Shown one piece after another: positions 34,921 through 41,739 of a stretch of 51,444 nt of DNA; position 1 is the first letter of the stretch; every line of letters begins with the position of its first letter. Location: positions 1 through 51,444 of the forward strand of contig JAFUKG010000044.1 in assembly GCA_017467865.1 (NCBI GenBank), read 5' to 3'. The DNA is from Clostridia bacterium (GTDB lineage: Bacteria > Bacillota > Clostridia > Oscillospirales > SIG627). Made by a program: the position numbers and the translations under genes. The notes beneath the pieces are model-generated. The model saw only the letters and a program-made list of their open reading frames with translations. It searched no databases and was not told the DNA's origin.

Positions 34921-35970
34921 TCAGAATTGTGATTTTATATCTATTTTGTAACCTGTAAGCTTTGCAGCAAGGCGGGCATTCTGTCCCTTGTTACCGATGG
35001 CAAGAGAAAGCTGATCTTGGGGAACTGTAACGATACAGCCCTTTTCAAGTCTGCCGTCCTCGGTTACACCGGTGGAAAGCGTTACGTCAATAACCTCGGC
35101 AGGGGAGAGAGCCGCTTTTACAAACTCCTCGGGATTCTCGCTATACTCGATAATGTCTATCTTTTCACCCGAAATTTCGTTTGTGATATTTGTCTTTCTC
35201 ATACCCTTAACACCGATACATGAACCGATGGGGTCAACGTCTTTATTTCTTGAATAAACCGAAATCTTGGTTCTTGAGCCAGCTTCACGTGCAATGGAGT
35301 GAATGATTACCGTTCCGTCCTGAATTTCGGGAACCTCAAGCTCGAAGAGTCTCTTTACAAGTCCGGGGTGCTTACGTGAGAGCACGATAACGGGCTCCTT
35401 GGTGTCGGTCTTGATGTCAACAACGTACACCTTGAGGTATTGACCCGAACGAAGTATTTCACCGGGAATCTGTTCGGTCTTGAAGAGTGTAGCCTGCTGT
35501 TTGCCAAGCTCAAGGATTGCGTTGCCCGTGTTCTTGTCTATAAGCACGATGCGTGCGGAAACGATATCGTTCTTCTTCTGCTCGTATTCGTCAACAAGCA
35601 TCTGTCTTTCCGCTTCTCTAATACCCTGGATAATAACCATCTTTGCCGCCTGAGCGGAAATTCTGTTGAAATCCTTGGTCTTTACTTCTTTTTCGTATAC
35701 GTCTCCAAGCTTAAGACGCTTGTTTATTTCCTTCGCCTCAGCAACGGTCAATTCACAAGTGGGGTCAACAACTTCTTCAACTACTGTGAACTGCTCGAAA
35801 ACTCTGACTGTTTTCTTTTCACCGTCAATGGAAACTCTTACGTTCGACTGTCCGTTATTCTCTTTTTTAAATGCAGTCTGGAGTGCCGCTTCAACCTTTT
35901 CGAGAAGATAAGTCTTTGAGATACCTTCTTTTTCAAGGGCGTCGAGTGCTTCAAAAAATTCTTTGTTCAT
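34921..35970 (-). CDS. nusA: Transcription termination/antitermination factor NusA
   Basis: 349 residues. The N-terminal RNA-polymerase-binding domain (MNKEFFEALDALEKEGISK) is followed by an S1 domain (about 135-200, IVSARIVLIDKNTGNAILEL), and two KH domains with KVYVVDIKTDTKEPVIVLSRKHP, GVKGMRKTNITNEI and the closing SLAIGNKGQNARLAAKLTGYKIDI. It lacks the acidic C-terminal repeats of enterobacteria, as is normal in Firmicutes. It acts in pausing, termination and rRNA antitermination. It lies between rimP and rnpM. Confidence 0.97.
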   Translation of the reverse strand: MNKEFFEALDALEKEGISKTYLLEKVEAALQTAFKKENNGQSNVRVSIDGEKKTVRVFEQFTVVEEVVDPTCELTVAEAKEINKRLKLGDVYEKEVKTKDFNRISAQAAKMVIIQGIREAERQMLVDEYEQKKNDIVSARIVLIDKNTGNAILELGKQQATLFKTEQIPGEILRSGQYLKVYVVDIKTDTKEPVIVLSRKHPGLVKRLFELEVPEIQDGTVIIHSIAREAGSRTKISVYSRNKDVDPIGSCIGVKGMRKTNITNEISGEKIDIIEYSENPEEFVKAALSPAEVIDVTLSTGVTEDGRLEKGCIVTVPQDQLSLAIGNKGQNARLAAKLTGYKIDIKSQF

Positions 35971-36000
35971 GACTTTAAACCTTTCCTTAATATATTTATA

Positions 36001-36489
36001 TCAGTTGTTTTTAAAAATATCCGCATAATCTACAACGGTTTTTATACTTGCTACCTTATCTTTTGCTACCGTCACATCCCCGAAGACATATTCACTGTCA
36101 GAAAAAGAAGTCAGCGTTGCTGCAAAAACCTTACCTACGTTTTCAAGGGGTGCAAAAAGCTTTACTTCAACCTGAGTATTAAGATATTTTGTCAGGTGCT
36201 CTGGCTTCTTTAACTCCCTTTCAAGACCTGCCGATGACACCTCAAGACAGTAACTGTCGGGAATTGGGTCAGCCTCGTCAAGAATGGGATTTACCGCATC
36301 GGTAACCTTGACACAGTCATCCATTGTGACCTCTTCGCCCTCCTTGTCGATGGTGAGAATGAGGTTGTAGTCAGAGCCTTCCTTCTTATATTCCACGTCC
36401 CATAGAATATAGCCAAGCTCTTCGACAATACCTCTGAGAATAGCGTCAACCTTTTCGGCGATGTTTCCCTTCGATTTAGTGTTTGCCAA
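36001..36489 (-). CDS. rimP: Ribosome maturation factor RimP
   Basis: 162 residues from TTG 36489 (MANTKSKGNIAEKVDAILR) behind aaaaggaag. The frame extends to 36555, but the extra part covers a strong leader hairpin, so it is leader and not coding. GTG 36498 is a less likely start. Landmarks: YILWDVEYKKEGSDYNLILTIDKEG, DDCVKVTDAVNPILDEADPIPDSYCLEVSSAGLERELKKPEH. RimP supports 30S assembly. It is the first gene of the operon that runs to truB. Confidence 0.92.
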   Translation of the reverse strand: MANTKSKGNIAEKVDAILRGIVEELGYILWDVEYKKEGSDYNLILTIDKEGEEVTMDDCVKVTDAVNPILDEADPIPDSYCLEVSSAGLERELKKPEHLTKYLNTQVEVKLFAPLENVGKVFAATLTSFSDSEYVFGDVTVAKDKVASIKTVVDYADIFKNN

Positions 36490-36537
36490 ATACTTCACTT
36501 CCTTTTCTGTTGCCGGCGTAATCTCGCCGCAAAAATC

Positions 36538-36562
36538 AAAGAGAGTGGCGACCACTCTCTTT
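36538..36562 (-). promoter_or_regulatory. Leader hairpin in front of rimP
   Basis: A perfect 11-bp stem, AAAGAGAGTGG and CCACTCTCTTT, with a 3-nt loop, begins about 21 nt into the predicted transcript. Similar GAGTGG/CCACTC hairpins precede rimP in other Firmicutes in my recollection. A role in operon control or RNA stability is inference. Confidence 0.7.
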
Positions 36563-36589
36563 CTTAATAGTTTATTAACTTACAGGGGA

Positions 36590-36618
36590 ATTATACCACT
36601 CAATGAATGGTTTGTCAA
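36590..36618 (-). promoter_or_regulatory. Consensus sigma-A promoter of the rimP-truB operon
   Basis: Minus strand: TTGACA (36618-36613), 17-nt spacer, TATAAT (36595-36590). Full consensus, fitting a strongly expressed translation operon. Confidence 0.92.
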
Positions 36619-36623
36619 GTGCT

Positions 36624-37040
36624 TTATGACTTTTTTCTTATTATAAAGTAGGAAATCCAATAGATAATTATAAGTAGAAATATGGAATATGATATCCATA
36701 CCGCAATTTCTCTCATGTTTAAAAGGGAAAGAACGATTACAGCTATGCCTAATAACAGGACGTAAGCGGTGAAGGTAATGCTTCGAGCCTTGTTTACGAT
36801 AGAAACGTTTCTTTCGTCCGTTTCCATAATCTCCTGCTTTTTTATACGTTCCTCGCTTTTTGTAATGATAAGATAGTTCCTCATTCTGACTGCTCCCATT
36901 ACGGCGAGTATAAGCCCGAATGACGATATGAATGAGTTGTCGGTTTTTGTGACAATTCCTCCCGCTGTCATGATTATTCCTAAAGCAACGTAGATAAGTG
37001 CAATCCACAGCCTTGTTTTAAGCTTCTTTTTGAAATCCAT
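36624..37040 (-). CDS. Small integral membrane protein paired with an XRE regulator
   Basis: 138 residues with four hydrophobic segments: LWIALIYVALGIIMTAGGIV (about 11-30), SSFGLILAVMGAV (about 39-51), a pair near 87-108 (FTAYVLLLGIAVIVLSLL) and 114-132. A cytoplasmic loop between the second and third contains KSEERIKKQEIMETDERNVSI. This layout, and the place directly after an XRE gene, is typical of DUF2178-like membrane proteins that partner small HTH repressors in Firmicutes. The exact family is not certain. It starts 2 bp after the XRE stop. Confidence 0.75.
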   Translation of the reverse strand: MDFKKKLKTRLWIALIYVALGIIMTAGGIVTKTDNSFISSFGLILAVMGAVRMRNYLIITKSEERIKKQEIMETDERNVSIVNKARSITFTAYVLLLGIAVIVLSLLNMREIAVWISYSIFLLIIIYWISYFIIRKKS

Positions 37041-37042
37041 TA

Positions 37043-37240
37043 CTATTTCTCCTCGAATATAAATATCTCTTCTATGACCTTACCGAAATATTTCGATATC
37101 TTGTGTGCAAGCTGAAGGGAGGCATTGTACCTTCCGTTTTCTAAGGATATTATTGTCTGTCGTGTTACGTCCACAGCATCAGCCAATTCGTCCTGCGTCA
37201 CCTTGCGCTCTTTTCTTAATTCTTTAATTCTGTTGTTCAA
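37043..37240 (-). CDS. XRE/Cro-type transcriptional regulator (YozG-like)
   Basis: 65 residues from TTG 37240 (MNNRIKELRKERKVTQDELADAV), behind gaggtgatg. The longer frame has no site. It is nearly a pure helix-turn-helix domain: QDELADAVDVTRQTIISLENGRYNASL, with a short tail, KVIEEIFIFEEK. This size class represses itself and a neighbouring membrane protein. An imperfect palindrome between the promoter and the start is a candidate operator. Confidence 0.9.
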   Translation of the reverse strand: MNNRIKELRKERKVTQDELADAVDVTRQTIISLENGRYNASLQLAHKISKYFGKVIEEIFIFEEK

Positions 37241-37259
37241 AACATCACCTCTCAAAAAA

Positions 37260-37275
37260 GTAAAGCATACTTTAC
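37260..37275. promoter_or_regulatory. Candidate operator of the XRE regulator
   Basis: GTAAAG-cata-CTTTAC, an inverted repeat located just after the -10 box and before the ribosome binding site. Binding here would block transcription. Inference. Confidence 0.45.
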
Positions 37276-37281
37276 ATTTAA

Positions 37282-37310
37282 ATTGTAACATAGTGTTCTA
37301 AAAATGTCAA
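37282..37310 (-). promoter_or_regulatory. Promoter of the XRE-membrane protein pair
   Basis: Minus strand: TTGACA (37310-37305), 17-nt spacer, TACAAT (37287-37282). Confidence 0.85.
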
Positions 37311-37345
37311 GTACATTTTACATTTTCAAAAAATAAATTTTTAAG

Positions 37346-37374
37346 TTGACAAAACGAATAAAATAATATAAAAT
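37346..37374 (+). promoter_or_regulatory. Promoter of tRNA-Pro
   Basis: TTGACA (37346-37351), 17-nt spacer, TAAAAT (37369-37374). The tRNA begins 13 nt after the -10. Confidence 0.85.
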
Positions 37375-37386
37375 ATATGAGCACAT

Positions 37387-37462
37387 CGAGGTGTAGCTCA
37401 TCTGGTAGAGCGCTTGGTTTGGGACCAAGAGGCACGGAGTTCGAGTCTCCGCACTTCGACCA
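37387..37462 (+). tRNA. tRNA-Pro (anticodon UGG)
   Basis: 76 nt with encoded CCA. Acceptor stem CGAGGTG/CACTTCG, D-stem GCTC/GAGC, anticodon stem CTTGG/CCAAG with loop TTTGGGA (anticodon TGG), and T-stem CGGAG/CTCCG with loop TTCGAGT all pair. Confidence 0.97.
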
Positions 37463-37533
37463 AAAAGGCCACGTCGTGGAAGCGGGATAGATATTTTGAA
37501 GTCTATTCTCCAAGCCGAACGGTGGCTTTTTTT
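37463..37533 (+). terminator. Terminator after tRNA-Pro
   Basis: AAAAAGGCCAC pairs with GGTGGCTTTTTTT across a long apical part that contains further short pairing. It ends in T7. Confidence 0.7.
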
Positions 37534-37632
37534 ATTTAACTTGTCATGAATAGTTTTTTAGTCTCTTCGCTGAGTACTTTATAAAAACGCAAATTCCCTT
37601 TTGTTTATTGCAAATCACCCCATTAGTAGAAA

Positions 37633-37917
37633 TTAATAAATTGTGCTATTTTGCTGTTGAGTTGTTAATATTCTTTTATCCTTAATAATTCCGTAAACAT
37701 ACGATGGTCCCCATATTCCTTCTCCTTTAATTTTTGAGGGAGAAGGATTTTCAATCAATATTGCGGTTCTGAACGATTCTTTCATTATCTTTCGTTTTTA
37801 TCGTTATTTATTAAAATGTGATCACTATTAACTACAATGGTATTCTATGCCGCGTATAGTTTTGAATGTTTCACCCTCGCATAGTTTTATGTTGTTCCAA
37901 ATTGTTTCAAAGCTCAT
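37633..37917 (-). pseudogene. Frameshifted remnant of a small conserved protein
   Basis: Three pieces in three frames line up as one protein of about 95 residues. From ATG 37917 (with aaagg 8 nt upstream): MSFETIWNNIKLCEGETF, then KTIRGIEYHC. Next, TIVVNSDHILINNDKNER in a second frame. Last, IMKESFRTAILIENPSPSK and GPSYVYGIIKDKRILTTQ in a third frame, ending at TAA 37633. The start and the GPSYVYGIIKDKRI ending are typical of a short Firmicutes family of unknown function (F-x-T-x-x-G ... GPSYI-x-A-I-L-x-D-R). At least two frameshifts, so probably inactive. The rest of the gap, 37534-37632, shows nothing I can name. Confidence 0.65.
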
Positions 37918-38068
37918 ATTAACAACCTTTCAATATTTGTTCTTAAAAAATATTCCTCTAATAAGACCGAAGAGTACTCCACCTACAAACAATCCCACTC
38001 GTCTTCCTTTTTTCTTTACAGTTTCTGACGTTGTCTTTTCTTTGTTTACTGTGTGGCAAACATTGACG

Positions 38069-38728
38069 TTACAGTAATCTAAACATATTTTTCTCAAATT
38101 TAAGCAGTCCTTCGTCGCGCATTTTGCAAAGCTCGTTGGACATAGCGCTACGGTCAACCGACAAAAAATCAGCAAGCTGTTGACGGTTAAACGGGATAGT
38201 AAAGTTAGCGCTGTTTTGCTTTTTGGCTTGTTCAGATAGGTATGAAATCAGCTTTTCCCGTGTTGTGCGCTTTGACATATGACCGAGCTTTTGCACAAGC
38301 TTACGGTTTTTTTCGGATATGGCAAAGAACAGATTTTGCACTACCATAGCGTGAAAACGGCAAGCTGAGGAGCAGGTTGTTAAAATTCGCTTTACGTCAA
38401 AGAAAATCACAGTGCTGTCCTCTACCGCTACAACGTCATTGAGCAGTGCGCCGCTGTCATATGCCACATAAGCCTCGCCAAACATTTCACCCACAGAAAT
38501 CTCGCCTAAAATACTGCGGCTTCCCCAATAGTCATCATTTTGAATATGCAAATTACCCTCGACCAAAACGGTAATATCAGATAGGTGTTCTCCTTGCCTT
38601 AAAACATACTCACCTTTTTTATAGCTTTTATGCCGAGCGTCAAGACACGAAAGCATAGACGTAATTTCGTCATTGCCTACACCCGTAAAAAGCCGAGTTC
38701 TTTTTAGAACAGGAATATATTTTTTCAT
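38069..38728 (-). CDS. Crp/Fnr family transcriptional regulator
   Basis: 219 residues. The N-terminal cyclic-nucleotide-binding-like beta-roll (YKKGEYVLRQGEHLSDITVLVEGNLHIQ, GEMFGEAYVA) is joined to a C-terminal winged helix of the HTH_Crp type (KLISYLSE ... FNRQQLADFLSVDRSAMSNELCKMRDEGLL). The cysteines C126 and C130 in LTTCSSACRF are few for an Fnr iron-sulfur site. The ligand is unknown. It is divergent from a ferredoxin-like gene. A palindrome suited to this family lies in the shared 88-bp region, so it probably controls both. Confidence 0.92.
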   Translation of the reverse strand: MKKYIPVLKRTRLFTGVGNDEITSMLSCLDARHKSYKKGEYVLRQGEHLSDITVLVEGNLHIQNDDYWGSRSILGEISVGEMFGEAYVAYDSGALLNDVVAVEDSTVIFFDVKRILTTCSSACRFHAMVVQNLFFAISEKNRKLVQKLGHMSKRTTREKLISYLSEQAKKQNSANFTIPFNRQQLADFLSVDRSAMSNELCKMRDEGLLKFEKNMFRLL

Positions 38729-38743
38729 AAAATTCTCTTTTCT

Positions 38744-38785
38744 GTTGTAAAAACAACCGATTTGTTATATTTAGTATATTATAAT
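38744..38785 (+). promoter_or_regulatory. Crp/Fnr-type operator and -10 box for the ferredoxin gene
   Basis: The palindrome GTTGT-aaaa-ACAAC (38744-38757) is followed by TATAAT (38780-38785) with no recognisable -35. If transcription starts 7 nt after the -10 (38792), the palindrome is centred at -41.5, the classical class II activator position for Crp/Fnr proteins. Confidence 0.6.
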
Positions 38786-38816
38786 TAGTTTGCAAAATCA
38801 AGAGAGGAGATCTTTT

Positions 38817-39509
38817 ATGGTTAGAAAAATAATTAAAATTGATGAAGAAAAATGCAACGGATGCGGTGCGTGTGCAAAGGCATGTCATGAAGGCGCAATC
38901 GAGATGATAAACGGAAAGGCAAAACTTACAAGAGAGGATTACTGTGACGGACTTGGCGACTGTCTCCCTGCTTGTCCCACGGGTGCTATTACCTTTGAGG
39001 AAAGAGAAGCTCCCGCTTATAATGAGGCGGCAGTTCTGACTGCAAAGCAGCAAAAACAACCTTTGCCTTGCGGTTGTCCCGGTACACACTCTAAAGCCAT
39101 TCGCAGAGAGTCTTGTGATTTGGGAGAAGCTTCTGCACCGCTTAATAGCAGACTTTCGCAATGGCCTGTACAAATAAAGCTCGTACCCGTAAACGCCACA
39201 TATTTTGATGGAGCAAATCTGCTTGTAGCGGCTGATTGTACGGCTTATGCCTACGGCAATTTTCATAATGAGTTTATTCGTAACCGCATAACGCTTATCG
39301 GTTGCCCGAAGCTGGATATGGTTGATTACACCGAAAAGCTGACCGCAATTATCGCAAACAACGATATTAAGAGCGTTACCGTTGTTCGTATGGAGGTGCC
39401 TTGTTGCGCAGGCATTGAACGTGCCGTAAAACAAGCATTGCAAACAAGCGGTAAATTCATTCCGTGGCAGGTTGTAACAATTTCTACTGACGGAAGAAAA
39501 ACGGACTAA
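38817..39509 (+). CDS. Two-cluster 4Fe-4S ferredoxin-like protein
   Basis: 230 residues from ATG 38817 behind gagaggaga. Two ferredoxin motifs are in residues 13-60: CNGCGACAKACHEGAI and CDGLGDCLPACPTGAI. A middle CGCPGTH segment and a C-terminal domain of about 110 residues (KLVPVNATYFDGANLLVAADCTAYAYGNFHNEF ... VRMEVPCCAGIERAV) contain further cysteines. This family is common in anaerobic Clostridia beside Crp/Fnr regulators, often with the hybrid cluster protein gene hcp, which is absent here. A redox role in oxidative or nitrosative stress is inference from that context. Confidence 0.85.
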   Translation: MVRKIIKIDEEKCNGCGACAKACHEGAIEMINGKAKLTREDYCDGLGDCLPACPTGAITFEEREAPAYNEAAVLTAKQQKQPLPCGCPGTHSKAIRRESCDLGEASAPLNSRLSQWPVQIKLVPVNATYFDGANLLVAADCTAYAYGNFHNEFIRNRITLIGCPKLDMVDYTEKLTAIIANNDIKSVTVVRMEVPCCAGIERAVKQALQTSGKFIPWQVVTISTDGRKTD

Positions 39510-39743
39510 AAATTAAAGCCGATGGGGAGTTTTGTTCCTCCTCGGCTTTTTTAGCGGCTTTTTTTGATGACGCTTGTACGTGGCATATTATAGCCGTATT
39601 TTCATTTTCAACTATACAAGTGCAGGTATACCTTGGATTTCCATTTTCGTCGTATCCTATTTCATCTGGAGTTCTATATATTTAGGGGGCGAAAATTCAC
39701 GGTGTTCTGCCAATTTTTTTAGTACGTTCACAGCGTTTTCCAT
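39484..39743 (-). pseudogene. Frameshifted dsRNA-binding domain protein
   Basis: From ATG 39743 the frame reads MENAVNVLKKLAEHREFSPPKYI and then soon hits a stop. One base away the next frame continues TPDEIGYDENGNPRYTCTCI, VENENTAIICHVQA and SSKKAAKKAEEE. Together this is a dsRNA-binding motif (P-K-Y ... G-x-P-R-Y-T ... A-S-S-K-K-x-A-K) like the C-terminal domain of RNase III, in a protein of about 85 residues. A single frameshift near 39675-39685 breaks it. Its 3' end runs into the terminator of the convergent ferredoxin gene, so the original stop is uncertain. The remaining gap to 39871 holds only the start region of the next gene. Confidence 0.6.
39515..39553 (+). terminator. Terminator of the ferredoxin gene
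   Basis: AAAGCCGA-t-GGGGAG pairs with CCTC-CTCGGCTTTTTT around a short T-rich loop, 6 bp after the stop. Confidence 0.75.
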
Positions 39744-39871
39744 ATTGCTGTTAATAATTTATTGTTTCTATTGTAAACGGGTTTTATTTATAATAATGAT
39801 AAGTGTCTCTTTAGTTTAGCTTGACATATAATGTAACGGTGCTTCACCAAATCAATAAAGGAGGTATTTTT

Positions 39872-40588
39872 GTGAGCAAACAAAATTCATTTAACAGAAG
39901 TGCCGACGATACCAACTGCAACTGTAATTCAAATGAAAATAAATGCTGTGAGCCTTGTTGTGATAATGATAAGGATCCGTGTATAAACTGTCCTCCGGGA
40001 CCTCAAGGTCCGACAGGTGCAACAGGTCCCCAAGGTCCCCGAGGTCTAACAGGAGAAAGAGGTCCCGCAGGACCGCAAGGTATACCGGGAGAAAGGGGTG
40101 CCATAGGACCTCAAGGTCCGACAGGTGCAACAGGTCCTGCAGGTCCCCAAGGAGAAGATGGAGGAATATTGAGCTACGCAGATTTTTATGCACTAATGCC
40201 ACCTGATAATTCTGCAACGGTTGCTCCGGGAACAGACGTAAGCTTCCCTCAGAACGGTCCTATTGCCAATACTAACATAGGAAGACTTGGCCCGTCGTCC
40301 TTTTTCCTTGGACCTGTTGGTGCATATCAAATTCTCTTTCAAGTGAGTGTTACCGAGGCAGGTCAGCTCTTACTGACCTTAAACGGTGAAGATTTGGAGT
40401 ATACCGTGGCAGGACGTGCAACAGGTACCTCTCAGATTGTAGGAATGGCAGTTGTCAATACTACGTCGGTTAATTCAGTTCTTACTGTACGAAATCCTGC
40501 CGGAAACGCCGCAGCACTTACTATCACTCCTCTTGCAGGAGGAACGAGACCTGTATCCGCTCACCTTGTTATTATGCAAATAGGGTGA
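39872..40588 (+). CDS. Collagen-like exosporium/surface protein (BclA-like)
   Basis: 238 residues from GTG 39872, behind a full aaaggaggt site. The frame from 39821 has none. Residues 1-42 are rich in Cys (C16, C18, C25, C26, C29, C30, C37, C40) and Asn/Asp. Residues 43-96 are 18 perfect Gly-x-y triplets ([19 protein letters not shown] and onward). Residues 97-238 look like the BclA/C1q-type jelly roll ([23 protein letters not shown] ... [12 protein letters not shown]) that trimerises such proteins. No signal peptide, which fits assembly on the spore coat or exosporium from the mother-cell cytoplasm. The Cys-rich head could cross-link to the coat. Confidence 0.85.
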   Translation: MSKQNSFNRSADDTNCNCNSNENKCCEPCCDNDKDPCINCPPGPQGPTGATGPQGPRGLTGERGPAGPQGIPGERGAIGPQGPTGATGPAGPQGEDGGILSYADFYALMPPDNSATVAPGTDVSFPQNGPIANTNIGRLGPSSFFLGPVGAYQILFQVSVTEAGQLLLTLNGEDLEYTVAGRATGTSQIVGMAVVNTTSVNSVLTVRNPAGNAAALTITPLAGGTRPVSAHLVIMQIG

Positions 40589-40592
40589 ATAA

Positions 40593-40620
40593 CAAAAGGC
40601 TGACTGATGTCAGCCTTTTG
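40593..40620. terminator. Bidirectional terminator
   Basis: CAAAAGGCTGAC-tgat-GTCAGCCTTTTG, a perfect 12-bp stem with a 4-nt loop, between the convergent collagen-like and cyclase genes. Confidence 0.88.
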
Positions 40621-41175
40621 TTATACTTTTGCAATAACCCGGCAAGGGAGACCTGTGGCTCCCTTGTAGTTCATGGGATAGGTGTTCGCTGTAAAGTCTT
40701 CGCTATTATCAAGAACCGCTTTAAGGTTACATAGATTTTCTATTACGAAAACACCTCTGTCGGCACAGTATTGATCCTTGGGGGTGTGCTCTTCTCCTCG
40801 GCGCACTCCGCCGAAGTCAACACCAATAATGGATATCCCTTTTTCTACCAAGGCACAAATAAGCTCATTCGAGAGCTGAGGGGATTGGGAGAAGTATTTT
40901 TTACTTCCGTAGCGCTCCTTTTCGATATAGCCCGTGAAGAAAGCCACGAACATATCCTTTTCCACCTTTGTTATATCAATATCGGAAATTTCAATATCTC
41001 TGTCAACAGTGTGGCTCACGTCGAAAATAACGCCCCGTCTTTTGGTATACTCCAAAGGGAATTCTTTGTTCATAACGTCAAAATGAGTACCAAGATGTCC
41101 TGCAAGCTCGGGCTTCAGGGTCACGTGCTCCTTCATTAGCTCAGGTGTGATTTTTAAGGTTATATCAATTAACAC
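40621..41175 (-). CDS. Cyclase/kynurenine-formamidase-like hydrolase
   Basis: 184 residues. LIDITLKITPELMKEHVT leads into the metal-binding HLGTHFDV, a form of the family's HxGTHxD motif, and later IIGVDFGGVRRGEEH. The family contains metal-dependent amidases and cyclases such as formylkynurenine formamidase. The protein is shorter than most (about 210), and the actual substrate is not predictable. It is the last gene of a four-gene operon and overlaps the flavin-reductase-like gene by 7 nt. Confidence 0.8.
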   Translation of the reverse strand: MLIDITLKITPELMKEHVTLKPELAGHLGTHFDVMNKEFPLEYTKRRGVIFDVSHTVDRDIEISDIDITKVEKDMFVAFFTGYIEKERYGSKKYFSQSPQLSNELICALVEKGISIIGVDFGGVRRGEEHTPKDQYCADRGVFVIENLCNLKAVLDNSEDFTANTYPMNYKGATGLPCRVIAKV

Positions 41176-41726
41176 AGCTTTCTACCATCTGAAAAGGCAT
41201 TTCCTACCTTTTCGCCAAGCTTTAAATAATAGTGGTGGACGGGGTCATAGGTTATCGCTTCAAGCCTTGACGGGTCGATCAGCCCGTCATCACCCAAGAT
41301 GTTTTCGTCCGCACTCACGTTTACGATTTCTCCTATGCAAATTCCGTCCTCGTTGAATTTCAGAAGTCTACATTCTAACGTCATGGGGAATTCGTTGATA
41401 ACGGGGGCGTTTACAAATTCCGATTTATAGGTTGTGAGCCCTGCTTTATCCATTTTGTCGGGAGCTTTATTTCCCGACACTATTCCCACAAAGTCCGCCT
41501 CAGTTACGTGCTTTGCATCGGCAATGCTTACGGTAAAAGCACCGCTTTCTATTATGTTTTTTGTGGTTTTGTGGTCGTCTGCAAGACAGACCATTATTTG
41601 ATTTGTGTCATAAGTTCCGCCCCAAGCCGCATTCATGCAGCAAGGTATGCCATTTTTATCGTAAGCAGCCACGATAAATACAGGCATAGGATATGCCCAA
41701 GTTTTAACTCCGAAATTTTTACGCAT
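41169..41726 (-). CDS. Flavin reductase-like (FMN-binding split barrel) protein
   Basis: 185 residues from ATG 41726, with gaaaggtg upstream. MRKNFGVKTWAYPMPVFIVAAYD, NAAWGGTYDTNQIMVCL, KTTKNIIESGAFTVSIA and FPMTLECRLLKF form the FMN-binding split-barrel pattern of flavin reductase-like proteins. In Clostridia these often serve as small flavoproteins. No partner oxygenase is present. It lies in an operon with DUF4037 and cyclase genes. Confidence 0.88.
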   Translation of the reverse strand: MRKNFGVKTWAYPMPVFIVAAYDKNGIPCCMNAAWGGTYDTNQIMVCLADDHKTTKNIIESGAFTVSIADAKHVTEADFVGIVSGNKAPDKMDKAGLTTYKSEFVNAPVINEFPMTLECRLLKFNEDGICIGEIVNVSADENILGDDGLIDPSRLEAITYDPVHHYYLKLGEKVGNAFSDGRKLC

Positions 41727-41739
41727 ATAATTCACCTTT

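Noticed and set aside
36580..37008. Alternative minus-strand frame overlapping the membrane-protein gene
   Set aside because: It is a composition-driven shadow rich in Arg and His, and it overlaps the rimP promoter.
37930..38175. Minus-strand frame ending in a basic, hydrophobic tail (GLFVGGVLFGLIRGIFF)
   Set aside because: It overlaps the Crp/Fnr coding region in its first half and has no start codon with a site in the free part. It could be another gene remnant beside the pseudogene, but the support is too thin.
38670..39443. 257-codon minus-strand frame across the ferredoxin gene
   Set aside because: The plus strand has two perfect 4Fe-4S motifs and a strong ribosome binding site. The antisense frame also runs into the Crp/Fnr gene and has no family pattern.
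39828..39850. TTGACATATAATG before the collagen-like gene as a sigma-A promoter
   Set aside because: The -35 and -10 words touch each other, so they cannot form one sigma-A promoter. A mother-cell sigma promoter is possible, but the match to CATA-N3-TA is incomplete.
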